Of a stretch of DNA of 64,000 bases, positions 1 through 10,133 are shown in pieces. The notes under the pieces were generated by a model. The model did no database searches. It was not told the origin of the DNA and worked only from the letters and a program-made list of their open reading frames with translations. Location of the stretch: contig NC_012872.2 of NCBI RefSeq assembly GCF_000003195.3, forward strand, positions 17,688,491-17,752,490, read 5' to 3'. This stretch comes from Sorghum bicolor. Taxonomy: Eukaryota > Streptophyta > Magnoliopsida > Poales > Poaceae. Position 1 is the stretch's first letter. Each line of letters begins with the position of its first letter. The position numbers and the translations under genes were made by a program.

Positions 1-340
1 TTCGCATTTTGAGGACCAGGTATGAGTAGTGTGGAACTGCCATGAACTTTGTCAGCGATGGTCGGCCTAGAATTGCATGGCAAGTGCCGTCAAAGTCGGC
101 GACCACAAAGTTGACAAATTCTGTTTGAAAGTGGTCAGGTGTTCCAAATTGGATAGGCAATGTTATTTGTCCGAGGGGTACTGAACTTTGACCTGGCAGA
201 ACTCCCCAGAATTGAGCGTCATACGGCTTTAGCTGTGCCGGGGTTATCTTGAGGGCAGGCAAGCTGTTGCGAAAGAGGATGTCGATGGAGCTTCCCCCGT
301 CAACGAGTACGCGCTCGAATGTGACGCTGTTGATGCAAGA
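1..340 (-). pseudogene. Ty3 element A: protease fragment of the polyprotein
   Basis: Read on the minus strand, this is the aspartic-protease stretch of a Tat-like Ty3 polyprotein. It aligns residue for residue with the protease of element E at 48560-48890: both carry LVDGGSSIDILF at the active site, then GQITLP, FGTPDHF and HAILGRPSLTKFMAVPH near the end of the domain. The frame is open. Its upstream part (gag) lies at 27903-29903, because element B is inserted exactly between 340 and 27903; removing B and one 5-bp target copy restores the order seen in E. The rest of pol lies off the left edge. Confidence 0.85.
336..340. repeat. Left target-site duplication of element B (CAAGA)
   Basis: CAAGA directly precedes the LTR at 341, and CAAGG directly follows the other LTR at 27903-27907. 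The single mismatch is best read as one later change. With one copy removed, the interrupted gag-protease frame of element A continues as in the homologous element E. Confidence 0.85.
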
Positions 341-916
341 TGTCACAGAACCGACCAAATTATAAGAGTTCAAGTGCAGAAACGATCGCCAAGCAATCAA
401 GTTTCTAAACTTGAGCCCATATAATCCCGGTAGTCAATCGAAATCACGAAGGACTTCAAACCAACTCGCAACAAACCAAGATCGTAATAGTTCAACATAA
501 ACACAACGAATGTTACATAGTCATTCATTGTCGTCGAAGCGGCACCACATCGGAGTATTAAGTTATTACAACACTTGTTCGAAGTAGCGGAAGCAAAATA
601 ATTACACACACTTGTTCAAAGTTCAGTTCACAAGTTTTGTTACTGCCAGAGTCTATGCCATCCTTCCAAAAGCATCATAGACGAGAAGATTAGAGAACCG
701 TGCCCAACGGTTAGTCCTCATCCCCAGCGGGATGGAGACAGGTCTTGCAGAATCCGTCATAGAAGATATCATCTGCAACAGGTGGGAATAAACCCTGAGT
801 ACGAGAATGTACTCAGCTAGGCTTACCCGTCTAGTAAAACATAAAAGACACCAAGGATCATGCAAGGCTAAATATCAAGTGGAGCTGGTTGACTCACCTT
901 TTGCCAAAAGCTTAAC

Positions 917-1196
917 TGTAACACCCGGCCCAGGGCTTAATAGGATTAATAGGAGACTCATACCAACAAGTTGCAACTTCTTTTCCGGGAGCCTATCTCC
1001 AAAGAACTCTAAAGTTAAGCGTGCTTGGCCTAGAGTAATTTAGGGATGGGTGACCGACCGGGAAGTACTTCCCGGGTGCGCACGAGTGAGGACAAAGTGT
1101 GCAGAAAAGACTAGTGTTGGTCTGTGGGGGCTGTCTATGTCCTAGAAAAGCTGCTAGATGTAAGCGGGCCCGACCTCGTGGAGGCGGGTCGTTACA
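917..1196 (+). mobile_element. Cassandra-type TRIM solo LTR, element D
   Basis: A 280-bp segment starting TGTAACACCCGG and ending GGTCGTTACA, flanked by perfect 5-bp duplications TTAAC (912-916 and 1197-1201). The partner LTR of B has the uninterrupted target AGCTTAACTTACAAC. The middle resembles plant 5S rRNA including its internal promoter, the hallmark of Cassandra terminal-repeat retrotransposons in miniature. Only one LTR is present, so it is a solo LTR formed by recombination. It codes for nothing. Confidence 0.88.
951..1080 (+). promoter_or_regulatory. 5S-rRNA-like internal Pol III promoter in Cassandra LTR
   Basis: AAGTTAAGCGTGCTTGG at 1012-1028 matches the 5S A-box region, TAGAGTA at 1031-1037 lies at the intermediate element, and GGATGGGTGACC at 1044-1055 matches the C-box. 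Flanking bases (CATACCA near 958, GGAAGT near 1061) also follow 5S rRNA, but the rest is diverged, so this is a captured promoter and not a functional 5S gene. Confidence 0.82.
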
Positions 1197-4100
1197 TTAA
1201 CTTACAACTAAATCATTTTAGGAGCATCGTCATGATTTTATCATCATCCTACCACTAGATTAGCACCTGTACTACAACCCATCACTTGATTATTACAAAC
1301 AATAATAACCATATCAAATTCCTCATATGTTCTTCTTGCTATCATCATTACCATGAACCCACTTCATTAGTGAACGCTACGTTTGCCGCTGCTCTGTCAA
1401 GTTCTCACTAACCGGGAGAGACGGCGATTCGAATCGAATTCCTATCCAGCTGGAGGTTTATTCCTAGCACTCACCCAAGCATCCCCTGCCGGAGAGCCAT
1501 CGGGTCACCTTTGGTACAACTCAGGAATCGCGGCTCCGATCAGCGCCGCACTCCCAGGGCTACCACTCTGCCAGGGAGGTCAGGAATTTTAACTCACCTG
1601 CCTTTGGTCTTACGCCAATGGTCCCCCGCACACCGCACTTCCTCCGGTAGTGCGCACTTTATACTTGCCGGTCTTCCGGCCTGAGTCATACTACTCGGCT
1701 TCGCGGTCGGAACGAGTTATCCGGCCAACTAAGTGTCAGGCATGCGTTCAACATGACAAGAGGACGTACAACGATCGGTCCTTAGCTGCCACAGACGGAG
1801 TTACTACACACTTGCAAAACTCCGCCGGCTTAAGTCAATTTAATCAGGTTCCATCCACGATAGCACATATAGACCATCGTGACCCGACACAACCCTATAT
1901 CGCGCGGATGACAGGATATCACCCGACTTCTACCGATTAAAGCATAGCTAAGCTGCTACTCGAACCTAACTCTACAACCAGGGAGGGTGAGTTATCTGGA
2001 CAAGGATAGAGTAGAATGCAGCAACAGTTTCATCACAACTCCTATACGTAATGCATCAATAGATATAACATATTAAGTAAACTTTCGAAAATAGAGGGAG
2101 ACTTAGAATGCTCCGGGGCTTGCCTTTCACGAACGATGCCGGCTCGTGATTCGGGCACTCAACTTCCTCTTCGGGCTCCTCGAGTCCGACTTGCTGGACC
2201 TCCACCTCCTGGCTGCCTTCCTGGCCTTCGGGGTTCGCTTGGAGCTCGAAGGAAACTGCCACGTCCGGTGCACCTATTGCATGCTCGATGAATGAGAAGG
2301 TGCACATGCTAACGATGAATGCTTAATAACACAGCAACTCACTGGACACTCATTTACGGAGCAACAGTCATACAAGCTCACACAAGTAAACAAGTTAATG
2401 CAACCCAAAACTTATCATGCTACTAAAACAGCAAGCAACACAAAACAAGTATGCTCAATAATTAAATCATAACTGAAGGTAGACAGATCCAATAAACATG
2501 AGTAAGGACATTCGGGAAAGCTTATGAAATTGTCTACAATTTACCTTTAGACATGACAGCAAGATTCATACTTAAAACTGGTCATTTAAACAAAGTTCCA
2601 GGTTCTGTTCCAGAAAAACAGAGAACACCTATTTCTGGAACCCCACTTGGAACAGCTATAACTTTCAAACTACTTGGCCAAATGACCTCAAATTTAAACC
2701 ACAGCTAGTTCAACAAGTTTAGTACAACTTTGATTTAGACAAGTTTCACAGAAAGTCAAGTTATCAGTAAGTAACAGTTACATTGCTACCTTGCTGTCCA
2801 GAACAGCATTTAACCCTATAGTTAATTATTTCATGACATGACCAAAACACAAACCATGCCAACCATATGACTCATGAGCACAAACATATTACAAGGTCAC
2901 CAGATCATCAGTTGAAAACCCCAAAACAATTACTTAACAAGGCATTTATTAATTAACTTTAGATAAGGCATATTTACAAGATATTAGTTAAAGTGCTCAG
3001 AAAAATCTACAAAAATTACAGAGGCACAAGTATAACATCAGATCATCACCATAAAAATTTCAGGACCATTGCACATGCCAAATTAAAGATATGCATTTAA
3101 CATGTATCAAGGCATTTATTTCATAAATTCATAGACATGACTTATATGGCGTCAAACAACAGATTTCAGATTATTTACATCTTAGGAATATCATAAACAA
3201 GTTTACTACCAAAGTAGAACACCAGCATAAGCACCATTTATTTTATATGATTTAATTAAAGAAACAAGCCATATTTCAAACACAAATTACATATCACCAC
3301 TGCACTGCTCCAAAAATCATGAAATAATTATCTGAGCACTCTACTGCCATGCAAAGGCTACCATAAAATTTTTAGAGCAAACTAAGCAGTACAACAAGAG
3401 ATATGCATTTATCCATAAATAACAAGATTAAATCCTTAATAAATAATTTCTCAGAAAACATGGTTCATTTTATATTTTTATTAAATACTAGCCATCTCAA
3501 GAAACACCACAAAGTTTGTTTCACAATTTTTGGATCTCAGAAACAGGAGATATGATTTTTGCAAGAAACCAAAAATCAGGATTTTGAATAAAAGAAAAGG
3601 AGGGAAAGAGAGAGTCGCTGACAGTGGGTCCCATCTGTCAGGCTCTTCTTCCTCACGGCCGAGGCGACTTTCGCCGGCGATTTCTCCGCGACGGCGAGGT
3701 CTCCGGCCAAACCAAGGGCACCAGCGTGATCCCCAAACCCTAACGACTCGATTGACCCCACTTTTCCCACGGCGGAGCCACCGGAAGGAGCTCACCGTCG
3801 ACAATGGCGGCTCGGCGGAGGTGCTCGGCGTTACGCCGGAGCCCTCAGGCCGGTAGAGCGTGACCTAAGGCCTTCTACAGCACCAGCAGACTACAGCGAA
3901 GCTTCCTAGGTACGCGGCTTGGCCTGGATCCTCGCGGAGCACGCTGGCCACGAGAGCATCCAACTCCGGCGGAAGCACGGCGGCGCTGCGCACCGTGTCC
4001 GGCGACGGAGAACCTGGTAGAGCATCCACCAAGTGGCGTAAAAGCTCGCTAAGGACCTAAGATACCTCTAGGACCTAACCAGAGACGATGAGAAGCTTCA

Positions 4101-5189
4101 CAGAGCTCGGCATTGAGTTCGCCGGAGAAAGCGGTCACGGCGACCCGATTTGGGGGAAGAAGAAAATGTTGGCTCACCGGTGGGTTTCTCGGCGAGTTAG
4201 AGGGTGGAGCTTGGAGAGCGGCTCACGGCGGAGCTTTGGGTGGAGTTTGGTGGACGGAGACGCAGTGAGGAGCGCACACGAGCTCGCCGGAGTGAGCTCG
4301 CTGCGGGTGAGTTTCAGGCGAGAGAGGGCGAGGCAGGGCGAGTGGACGCGTCCACTTCGCGCGGGACGTCGCCGTGGAGGTCATGCACGCGACGAGGGCT
4401 GACAAGCGGGGCCAGACGCGGCGTACGGTCGACAAATGGCGACGGAGCTCTGCCGGCGGTCGGCCACGTCGACGAGCTCAGGCTCGATTCAGAAGAAAGG
4501 GTGCTCGTCTGACAGAGCCACTTCACCGGCGATTATCTCCCAAACCAGAGCGAATTAGGAGATGGCGTAGTTGACAAACTTGGACTACTAGGCGAGATCT
4601 ACAACTTTGTCAATTGGAGCAAGAGCTAGATCGGCCTGGATTGAGAGTTGTGAAGTTTTCAAAATCAATCGAGCAAACTGGTTTCGTTCCCAGACTTAGA
4701 AAAATTTCTAAGTGTTGGAAACAGCCCCAAATCTGCCTTGTGGGTCACTTTTGGGCTATTTGTGGTCATTTTCATGAGATGGCCATAAAACAACTTTTGT
4801 TCCTTATAAAATTTTGCTACAACTTTGCTGTAGAAAGTTTTGAGATACAAACATTTTATGAAACACTTTTTAAAAGCCTAAGCAAAAGAGGTTTCTAGGG
4901 CCTATTTTCATAAGTATGACTTAAAAGCATATTTTGGAAAAGTGATCAACATGAACATTGTTCCCAAGATTAAGTTAAGCATAGATAAACTAATTACCAA
5001 AGCATTAGGCACAAACACAAGCATTGTTCACTCAAACATAAGCATAGGAAGCCTATTTAAGCAATTGAAAACACATTTTTGCATAGAATGACATGGCTCA
5101 AGATAGATGATGATTATGGATGCTTTGAATGAATGATGATGCTCATGCCATGCACATGAATGATGCAACCACAACACTGGGGTGTTACA

Positions 5190-5202
5190 GCCCTCCCCCC
5201 TT
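5190..5202 (-). other. Polypurine tract of element B
   Basis: On the minus strand AAGGGGGGAGGGC directly precedes the 3' LTR. This is the expected position and composition of the primer for plus-strand DNA synthesis in an LTR retrotransposon. Confidence 0.85.
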
Positions 5203-5231
5203 ATAAAAATCTCGTCCCGAGATTTGAAAGC

Positions 5232-7076
5232 TTACTGATTTTCGAAGAAAGTTTTGTAAACTTCTTTCAAATATTCCTCCGTCTCCCAAGTGGCATCTTC
5301 TTCCCCGTGGTTGCTCCACAACACCTTGTAGAGCTTAACCACACGATTACGCGTTTCCTGTTCCTTGCGATCTAGAATCGCTACGGGCTTCTCCTCATAC
5401 ACCAAGTCTGACTTCAATTTGATATCTCGAATTTCCACTCGCTCCTCCGGTACACGAAGGCACTTCTTCAATTGTGATACATGGAATACAGGGAAGATAG
5501 CTCGAAGCGCAACTGGGAGTTGAACTTTGTATGCCACATTCCCTTTCTTTTCAAGAATCCGATAAGGTCCCACATATCGAGGTGCAAGCTTTCGCTTGAC
5601 TCCGAACCTTTGTACACCCTTCATTGGAGACACCTTGATGTACACATGGTCACCAACTGAAAACTCAATTGGCTTCCTTCTCTTGTCGGCATAACTTTTC
5701 TGACGAGCTTGAGCAGCTTCCAGATGTTGCTGGATAGTATGGACTTTCTGCTCCGCTTCGTTCACGAAATCGATGCCATAAAACCTTCGCTCTCCAGCTT
5801 CTACCCAATTCAACGGGGTTCGACACTTCCGAACGTACAAAGCTTCAAATGGAGCCATCTTGATACTCTCCTGATAACTATTGTTGTAGGAGAACTCTGC
5901 TAATGGCAACCACTTAACCCAAGACCCTTTTGAGGAGAGAGCACATGCCCTCAACATATCTTCAAGGATCTGGTTAACTCGTTCAGTTTGCCCAGCTGTT
6001 TGGGGATGATAAGCAGAGCTGCGGACTAAATGAGTACCAATTTGCTCATGCAGACATTCCGAAAAACGAGCAGTGAACTGGGGTCCACGGTCAGATATGA
6101 TTGTTCGAGGCACACCATACTGACGAACAATGTGCTCGAAATACAACTCCGCATACTGATGGGGACGATAGTCAGTTCGGACTGGAATAAATCGAGCAAC
6201 CTTGGTCAAACGATCTACAACCACCCAGATGGAGTCGTAACCCTTAACAGAAATTGGGAGTCCACTGATGAAATCCATGCTGACCTCTTCCCATTTCCAA
6301 CCAGGAATTGACAAGGGTTGAAGCAAACCAGCTTTCATGTGAACAGCCTTCACGCGACAACAATTGTCACAACGAGCGACAAAAGCAGCTATCTCTTTCT
6401 TCATCTTTGTCCACCAAAACAAAGGTTTCAAATCCTGATACATCTTGCTACTACCAGGATGGATAGACAATTTGGATGAATGAGCTTCAGATAGGATCTG
6501 ATTTCGCAGCTCACGGTCTTTTGGGACCACAAGTCGATCCTTGAACCAAAGAATTCCGTTTTCATCAACCCGGAAATGCTTGGTTTCTTCTTCTTTCATC
6601 TTTCTCTTGATATGGTGGATGCCTACATCTGTCTGCTGCAATTCGATGACTCGATTGCGAATGGTACTTTCCAGAGAAATCTGGTTGAGCACAAGTGGAT
6701 GCATAAGATGTGACAACAACGGATCTTCCACTTGGATTGAGTGACAGTGCGCTTTCCGACTCAAGGCATCCGCCACCACGTTTGCCTTGCCCGGATGATA
6801 GTGCACTTGCAGATTATAATCTTTAATCAACTCAAGCCACCTTCGCTGCCGCATGTTCAGTTCAGGTTGAGTGAAGATATACTTGAGGCTCTTATGATCG
6901 GTGTAGATATTACACAGATTACCCAGCAGATAATGCCTCCAGATTTTCAAAGCATGAACAACTGCTGCCAATTCTAAGTCATGAGTAGGATAATTGACCT
7001 CATGTTTTCGAAGTTGGCGTGAGGCATACGCGATAACGCGACCTTCCTGCATCAACACACAGCCTAAACCAATGCC
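5232..7076 (-). CDS. Element B pol, C-terminal part: RNase H, integrase, chromodomain
   Basis: Continues gag-pol after a single in-frame TGA at 7079-7077. Order: RNase H ([20 protein letters not shown], then [10 protein letters not shown] and ADALSRK), integrase zinc finger of HHCC type ([11 protein letters not shown] then CDNCCRVK), integrase core with DFISGLP, SDRGPQF and QTERVNQ supplying the D,D,E residues, a GPY/F-like tail (YVGPYRIL), and a C-terminal chromodomain ([10 protein letters not shown] then [16 protein letters not shown]). Chromodomains in this position target integration to modified chromatin. The frame ends about 30 bp before the polypurine tract. Apart from the TGA this half looks intact. 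Confidence 0.9.
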   Translation of the reverse strand, partial: GIGLGCVLMQEGRVIAYASRQLRKHEVNYPTHDLELAAVVHALKIWRHYLLGNLCNIYTDHKSLKYIFTQPELNMRQRRWLELIKDYNLQVHYHPGKANVVADALSRKAHCHSIQVEDPLLSHLMHPLVLNQISLESTIRNRVIELQQTDVGIHHIKRKMKEEETKHFRVDENGILWFKDRLVVPKDRELRNQILSEAHSSKLSIHPGSSKMYQDLKPLFWWTKMKKEIAAFVARCDNCCRVKAVHMKAGLLQPLSIPGWKWEEVSMDFISGLPISVKGYDSIWVVVDRLTKVARFIPVRTDYRPHQYAELYFEHIVRQYGVPRTIISDRGPQFTARFSECLHEQIGTHLVRSSAYHPQTAGQTERVNQILEDMLRACALSSKGSWVKWLPLAEFSYNNSYQESIKMAPFEALYVRKCRTPLNWVEAGERRFYGIDFVNEAEQKVHTIQQHLEAAQARQKSYADKRRKPIEFSVGDHVYIKVSPMKGVQRFGVKRKLAPRYVGPYRILEKKGNVAYKVQLPVALRAIFPVFHVSQLKKCLRVPEERVEIRDIKLKSDLVYEEKPVAILDRKEQETRNRVVKLYKVLWSNHGEEDATWETEEYLKEVYKTFFENQ

Positions 7077-7079
7077 TCA
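7077..7079 (-). other. In-frame TGA breaking element B gag-pol at the start of RNase H
   Basis: The residues before it are FDVFCDA, the start of the RNase H domain, and those after it are GIGLGC. Both sides are in the same frame and conserved. In this family a Ser or similar residue normally occupies this spot, so a single base change explains the stop. It is the only coding lesion I see in B's pol. Confidence 0.85.
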
Positions 7080-9247
7080 TGCGTCACAAAAGACATCGAA
7101 GGGCTTCTCGATATCAGGTTGAGCTAGGACAGGAGCTGATGTCAGCAATGTCCTCAACTTGTGGAATGCCTCTTCACACTCAGGTGTCCACACAAACTTT
7201 TCATCTTTCTGAAGTAGACGAGTCATAGGCTTGGATATTTTGGATAATTCCGGAATGAATCGACGGTAATATCCAGCAAGACCGAGAAAACTCCGAACCT
7301 CGTGTACGGAAGTTGGAACTTTCCAATCCAGCACTTCTTGCACCTTAGCCGGATCCACCGATATGCCTTCTTCAGATAAGGCATGGCCCAAGAAAGGTAC
7401 TTTCTTTAGCCAAAACTCGCATTTGCTAAACTTAGCATAAAGCTGATGTTCATGCAAACGCGACAACACTACACGCAGATGCTTTGCATGCTCCTCTTCA
7501 TTGCACGAATATACCAAGATATCATCAATGAAGACCACTACAAACTTGTCCAACTCGGGCATGAACACCGAATTCATAAGATACATGAAGTGAGCAGGTG
7601 CATTCGTAAGCCCGAAGGACATGACAAGGTACTCATACAACCCATACCTTGTCGAGAAAGCTGTCTTAGGCACATCTTCAGGACGGATCTTGATCTGATG
7701 GTACCCAGATCGCAAATCAATCTTGGAGAATACCTTAGCTTTAGACAACTGATCAAACAAGATATCAATGCGAGGAAGAGGGTATTTGTTCTTGATAGTC
7801 ACCGCATTTAGGGGACGATAGTCCACACACATGCGCAAAGATTGATCCTTCTTCTTCACAAAGATAGCTGGACAACCCCAAGGAGATGAACTAGGACGAA
7901 TAAGACCCTTCTTCAACAACTCATTTAGTTGGGTCTTAAGCTCAGCTAATTCATTAGGTGGCATCCTATAAGGCCTTCTAGAGATCGGAGCGGTGCCTGG
8001 AATCAATTCAATTTTGAACTCCACATCCCGATCCGGAGGAAGCCCGGGTAGATCATCAGGAAAAACATCCGGAAACTCACACACCACCGGAATATCCTGA
8101 ATAGCCTTAGATGTAACTGCATTCACAGTGCTACGGATTTGAATATCACGAGGGAGTTGCACTAGAAATGCCTCCTTGGTATTTGGGTCTTTTAACATCA
8201 CTACACGAGTGGTGGTGTCAATAAGAACTCCATTACCACTCATCCACTTCATCCCCAGAATTACATCTATGCCCACACCGGGTAGAACAACCAGATCAGC
8301 AAGAAACTGACGGCCTCCTATCTCCAGAGTTGCCCCCAAAACCACTTGATTGGTGGAAATATCATTTCCCGCAGCACTAATACAATAACTGCCCTTATCA
8401 AGTGTGATGGTCTTGATGCTATGCTTAGACACAAATTCAGAACTCACAAACGAATGCAATGCTCCAGAATCAAAAAGCACGAGTGCATCATGTTGATTGA
8501 CTAGAAACTTACCAGCCGTGACTACCTCACCAGCAGGGATTGCCTCCACAGTTGTGTAATGAACACGCCCCTGACGTACGTTCCCCTGGTTGCCCTTCTT
8601 TGGCGGGTAAGGACAGTTGCTCTGCCAATGCCCGGTCTGATTGCAATTCCAGCACGGACGGTTGGCAGGTGGAGTCTTGGCATAGTTGGGACCCGTATTG
8701 CCCCTAGGAAGAGCAATAGAGTACCCCTTGCGAAAACCCGTCTTGGCCTGATTTTTCTTCACTGGAGGGCGGTATCGCTGGTTGGGGGTTGGAGCACGGA
8801 ATGGTGGCTTAGCTGCCACTGGAGCCTTGGACTGAGATGATCCTGCCCCGGCCTCGAAAGCCCTCTTGCGAGTCTTGGTCGCAGTGTACACAGTGTTATA
8901 GTTCTCTTGAGTGAGAGCATCACTGACAAACTCATTGAAAGTTGCACACTTAGTGCGGCCCATAGTCTTCAGCAATTTGGGACCCAAACCCCGCTTGAAA
9001 CTAGCGACCTTCTTCGTCTCTGTGTTCACAAACTCAGGAGCATATCTAGACAAGTGATTGAAAGCATGCAAATACTCCTTCAGAGTCTTGTTGCCCTGAG
9101 TCAACTGCATGAACTCGGTGTGCTTCATCTCCATAACACCCGGAGGAATGAAATGCCCTTTAAAAGCATCACGGAAAAGATTCCAATCAAGCACGGTGTC
9201 GGCTGGAAGAGCTTCCCGATACTGATTCCACCAGATGCCGGCCGGTC
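7080..9247 (-). CDS. Element B gag (C-terminal part), protease and reverse transcriptase
   Basis: Continues the gag-pol frame that starts at 21063 and is split by CACTA element C at 9251-20714; the codon split across the junction is in frame. It begins inside gag ([15 protein letters not shown], then [13 protein letters not shown] of the retrotransposon gag domain). The nucleocapsid has a CCHC knuckle, [14 protein letters not shown], near 8614-8655. Protease follows with [10 protein letters not shown] (about 8455-8490). Reverse transcriptase shows [24 protein letters not shown] and the catalytic FIDDILVYS (about 7506-7535). Summed with the 5' piece, the polyprotein is about 1450 residues, normal for the family. 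Confidence 0.92.
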
Positions 9248-9250
9248 CTT

Positions 9251-9740
9251 CACTACAAAAAATTTGGGCTTGCATGACAAGGGCCAACTGTCATGTTAGG
9301 TAAGAAATATGTCATAAAAAAAAGTTTATGACGAAAACCTGGTGTCATACGTGTCGTCACAAAACGACCGTCACATAATGTACCTCGTGACGGTTTGTTA
9401 TGCAACCGTCACAAAATGTGCAGAGCTTTTGTGACGGTACACAATTGTCATCACATATTGTTACTTTTTGCGACGCGAGGTTTCGTCATATATTGATCAG
9501 TCAACTCGTCACGTAATATTGAAGTCGTCACATATTGTATGTTAGGGGGCAGACGTGGTGGTCTTTTGGTGACGAAATTGAATCGTCATGTATAGTTTTT
9601 TGGATTTTGTGACAGACGCCTTTTGTCACATTTTGTTTGTTTGGTTTCTACATTGGAAGGCATTTTGTGTCGAATTTGAGTGTCATGAAAATTCTGCTAA
9701 TTTATGACAACATGGCACCCTAGCTTAGTGACGACAGACT
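9251..9740. repeat. Left terminal inverted repeat and subterminal repeats of CACTA C
   Basis: After the terminal CACTACAA, the next 490 bp contain repeated variants of CCGTCACAAAATGT and TGTGACGG on both strands, for example near 9352-9380, 9395-9420, 9430-9450 and 9500-9530. In En/Spm elements such clustered short motifs are the sites to which TNPA binds to bring the ends together. No coding content. Confidence 0.85.
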
Positions 9741-10133
9741 GTTTTGGTCATTCATCACATTTGATAGCATCATGCAGGCATGTACATATATTTCAGTCAG
9801 GCTCACTGACCATCATCACATATGAAACCATCATCCAGAAGATTCATTCACATAAGCCAAGACATCATCCACAAGATTCACATCACAAGACATATATAAT
9901 AAGATAGAATTCACACAAACCAACTTAGTTGCACACACATAGTTTGATGTCCACAAGACACTGGTTCCACTTGTTCCAACACTAGTTCTACATCAACCAC
10001 ATAGTTCCAAGTTCCAAACCTTAGGTTCCAACATAGAAACAATTCTAAATAACTTCGAGCCACATCAAGTTCTAGCAAAGGAAGCATAAGCTTAGGCAAA
10101 GGCCTCATCCTCAAAAACTTCATTGAGCCTACC
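9741..10133. other. Noncoding 3' flank of the TNPA-like gene in C
   Basis: AT-rich DNA between the left subterminal repeats and the stop codon of the minus-strand TNPA-like gene. It probably holds that gene's 3' untranslated region. I see no other feature in it. Confidence 0.5.

Larger units (their letters stand above)
341..5189 (-). repeat. 3' LTR of element B
   Basis: Begins TGTCACAGAACCGACC and ends GGGGTGTTACA. It is 4849 bp, against 4577 bp for its partner at 23326-27902; the excess is the 280-bp Cassandra solo LTR plus a 5-bp target copy at 917-1201. Without that the two agree almost base for base, apart from scattered substitutions and a 14-bp extra segment in the partner near 27000. 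It contains a GC-rich block (about 3640-4560) that yields long open frames on both strands, none with recognisable protein similarity. Confidence 0.95.

Noticed and set aside
951..1080. A 5S rRNA gene
   Set aside because: Only the promoter-bearing middle resembles 5S; the ends diverge and it lies inside a solo LTR with target duplications, so it is Cassandra-derived.
3481..4574. Several open frames over 60 codons on both strands in the B LTR (repeated at 26182-27288)
   Set aside because: They sit in a GC-rich LTR block, overlap on all strands, differ between the two LTR copies by frame-changing indels and resemble no protein family.
9248..9287. Start of B's second gag-pol piece at 9287
   Set aside because: The first codons of that open frame belong to the CACTA terminus; the true upstream gag sequence is at 21063-20715.
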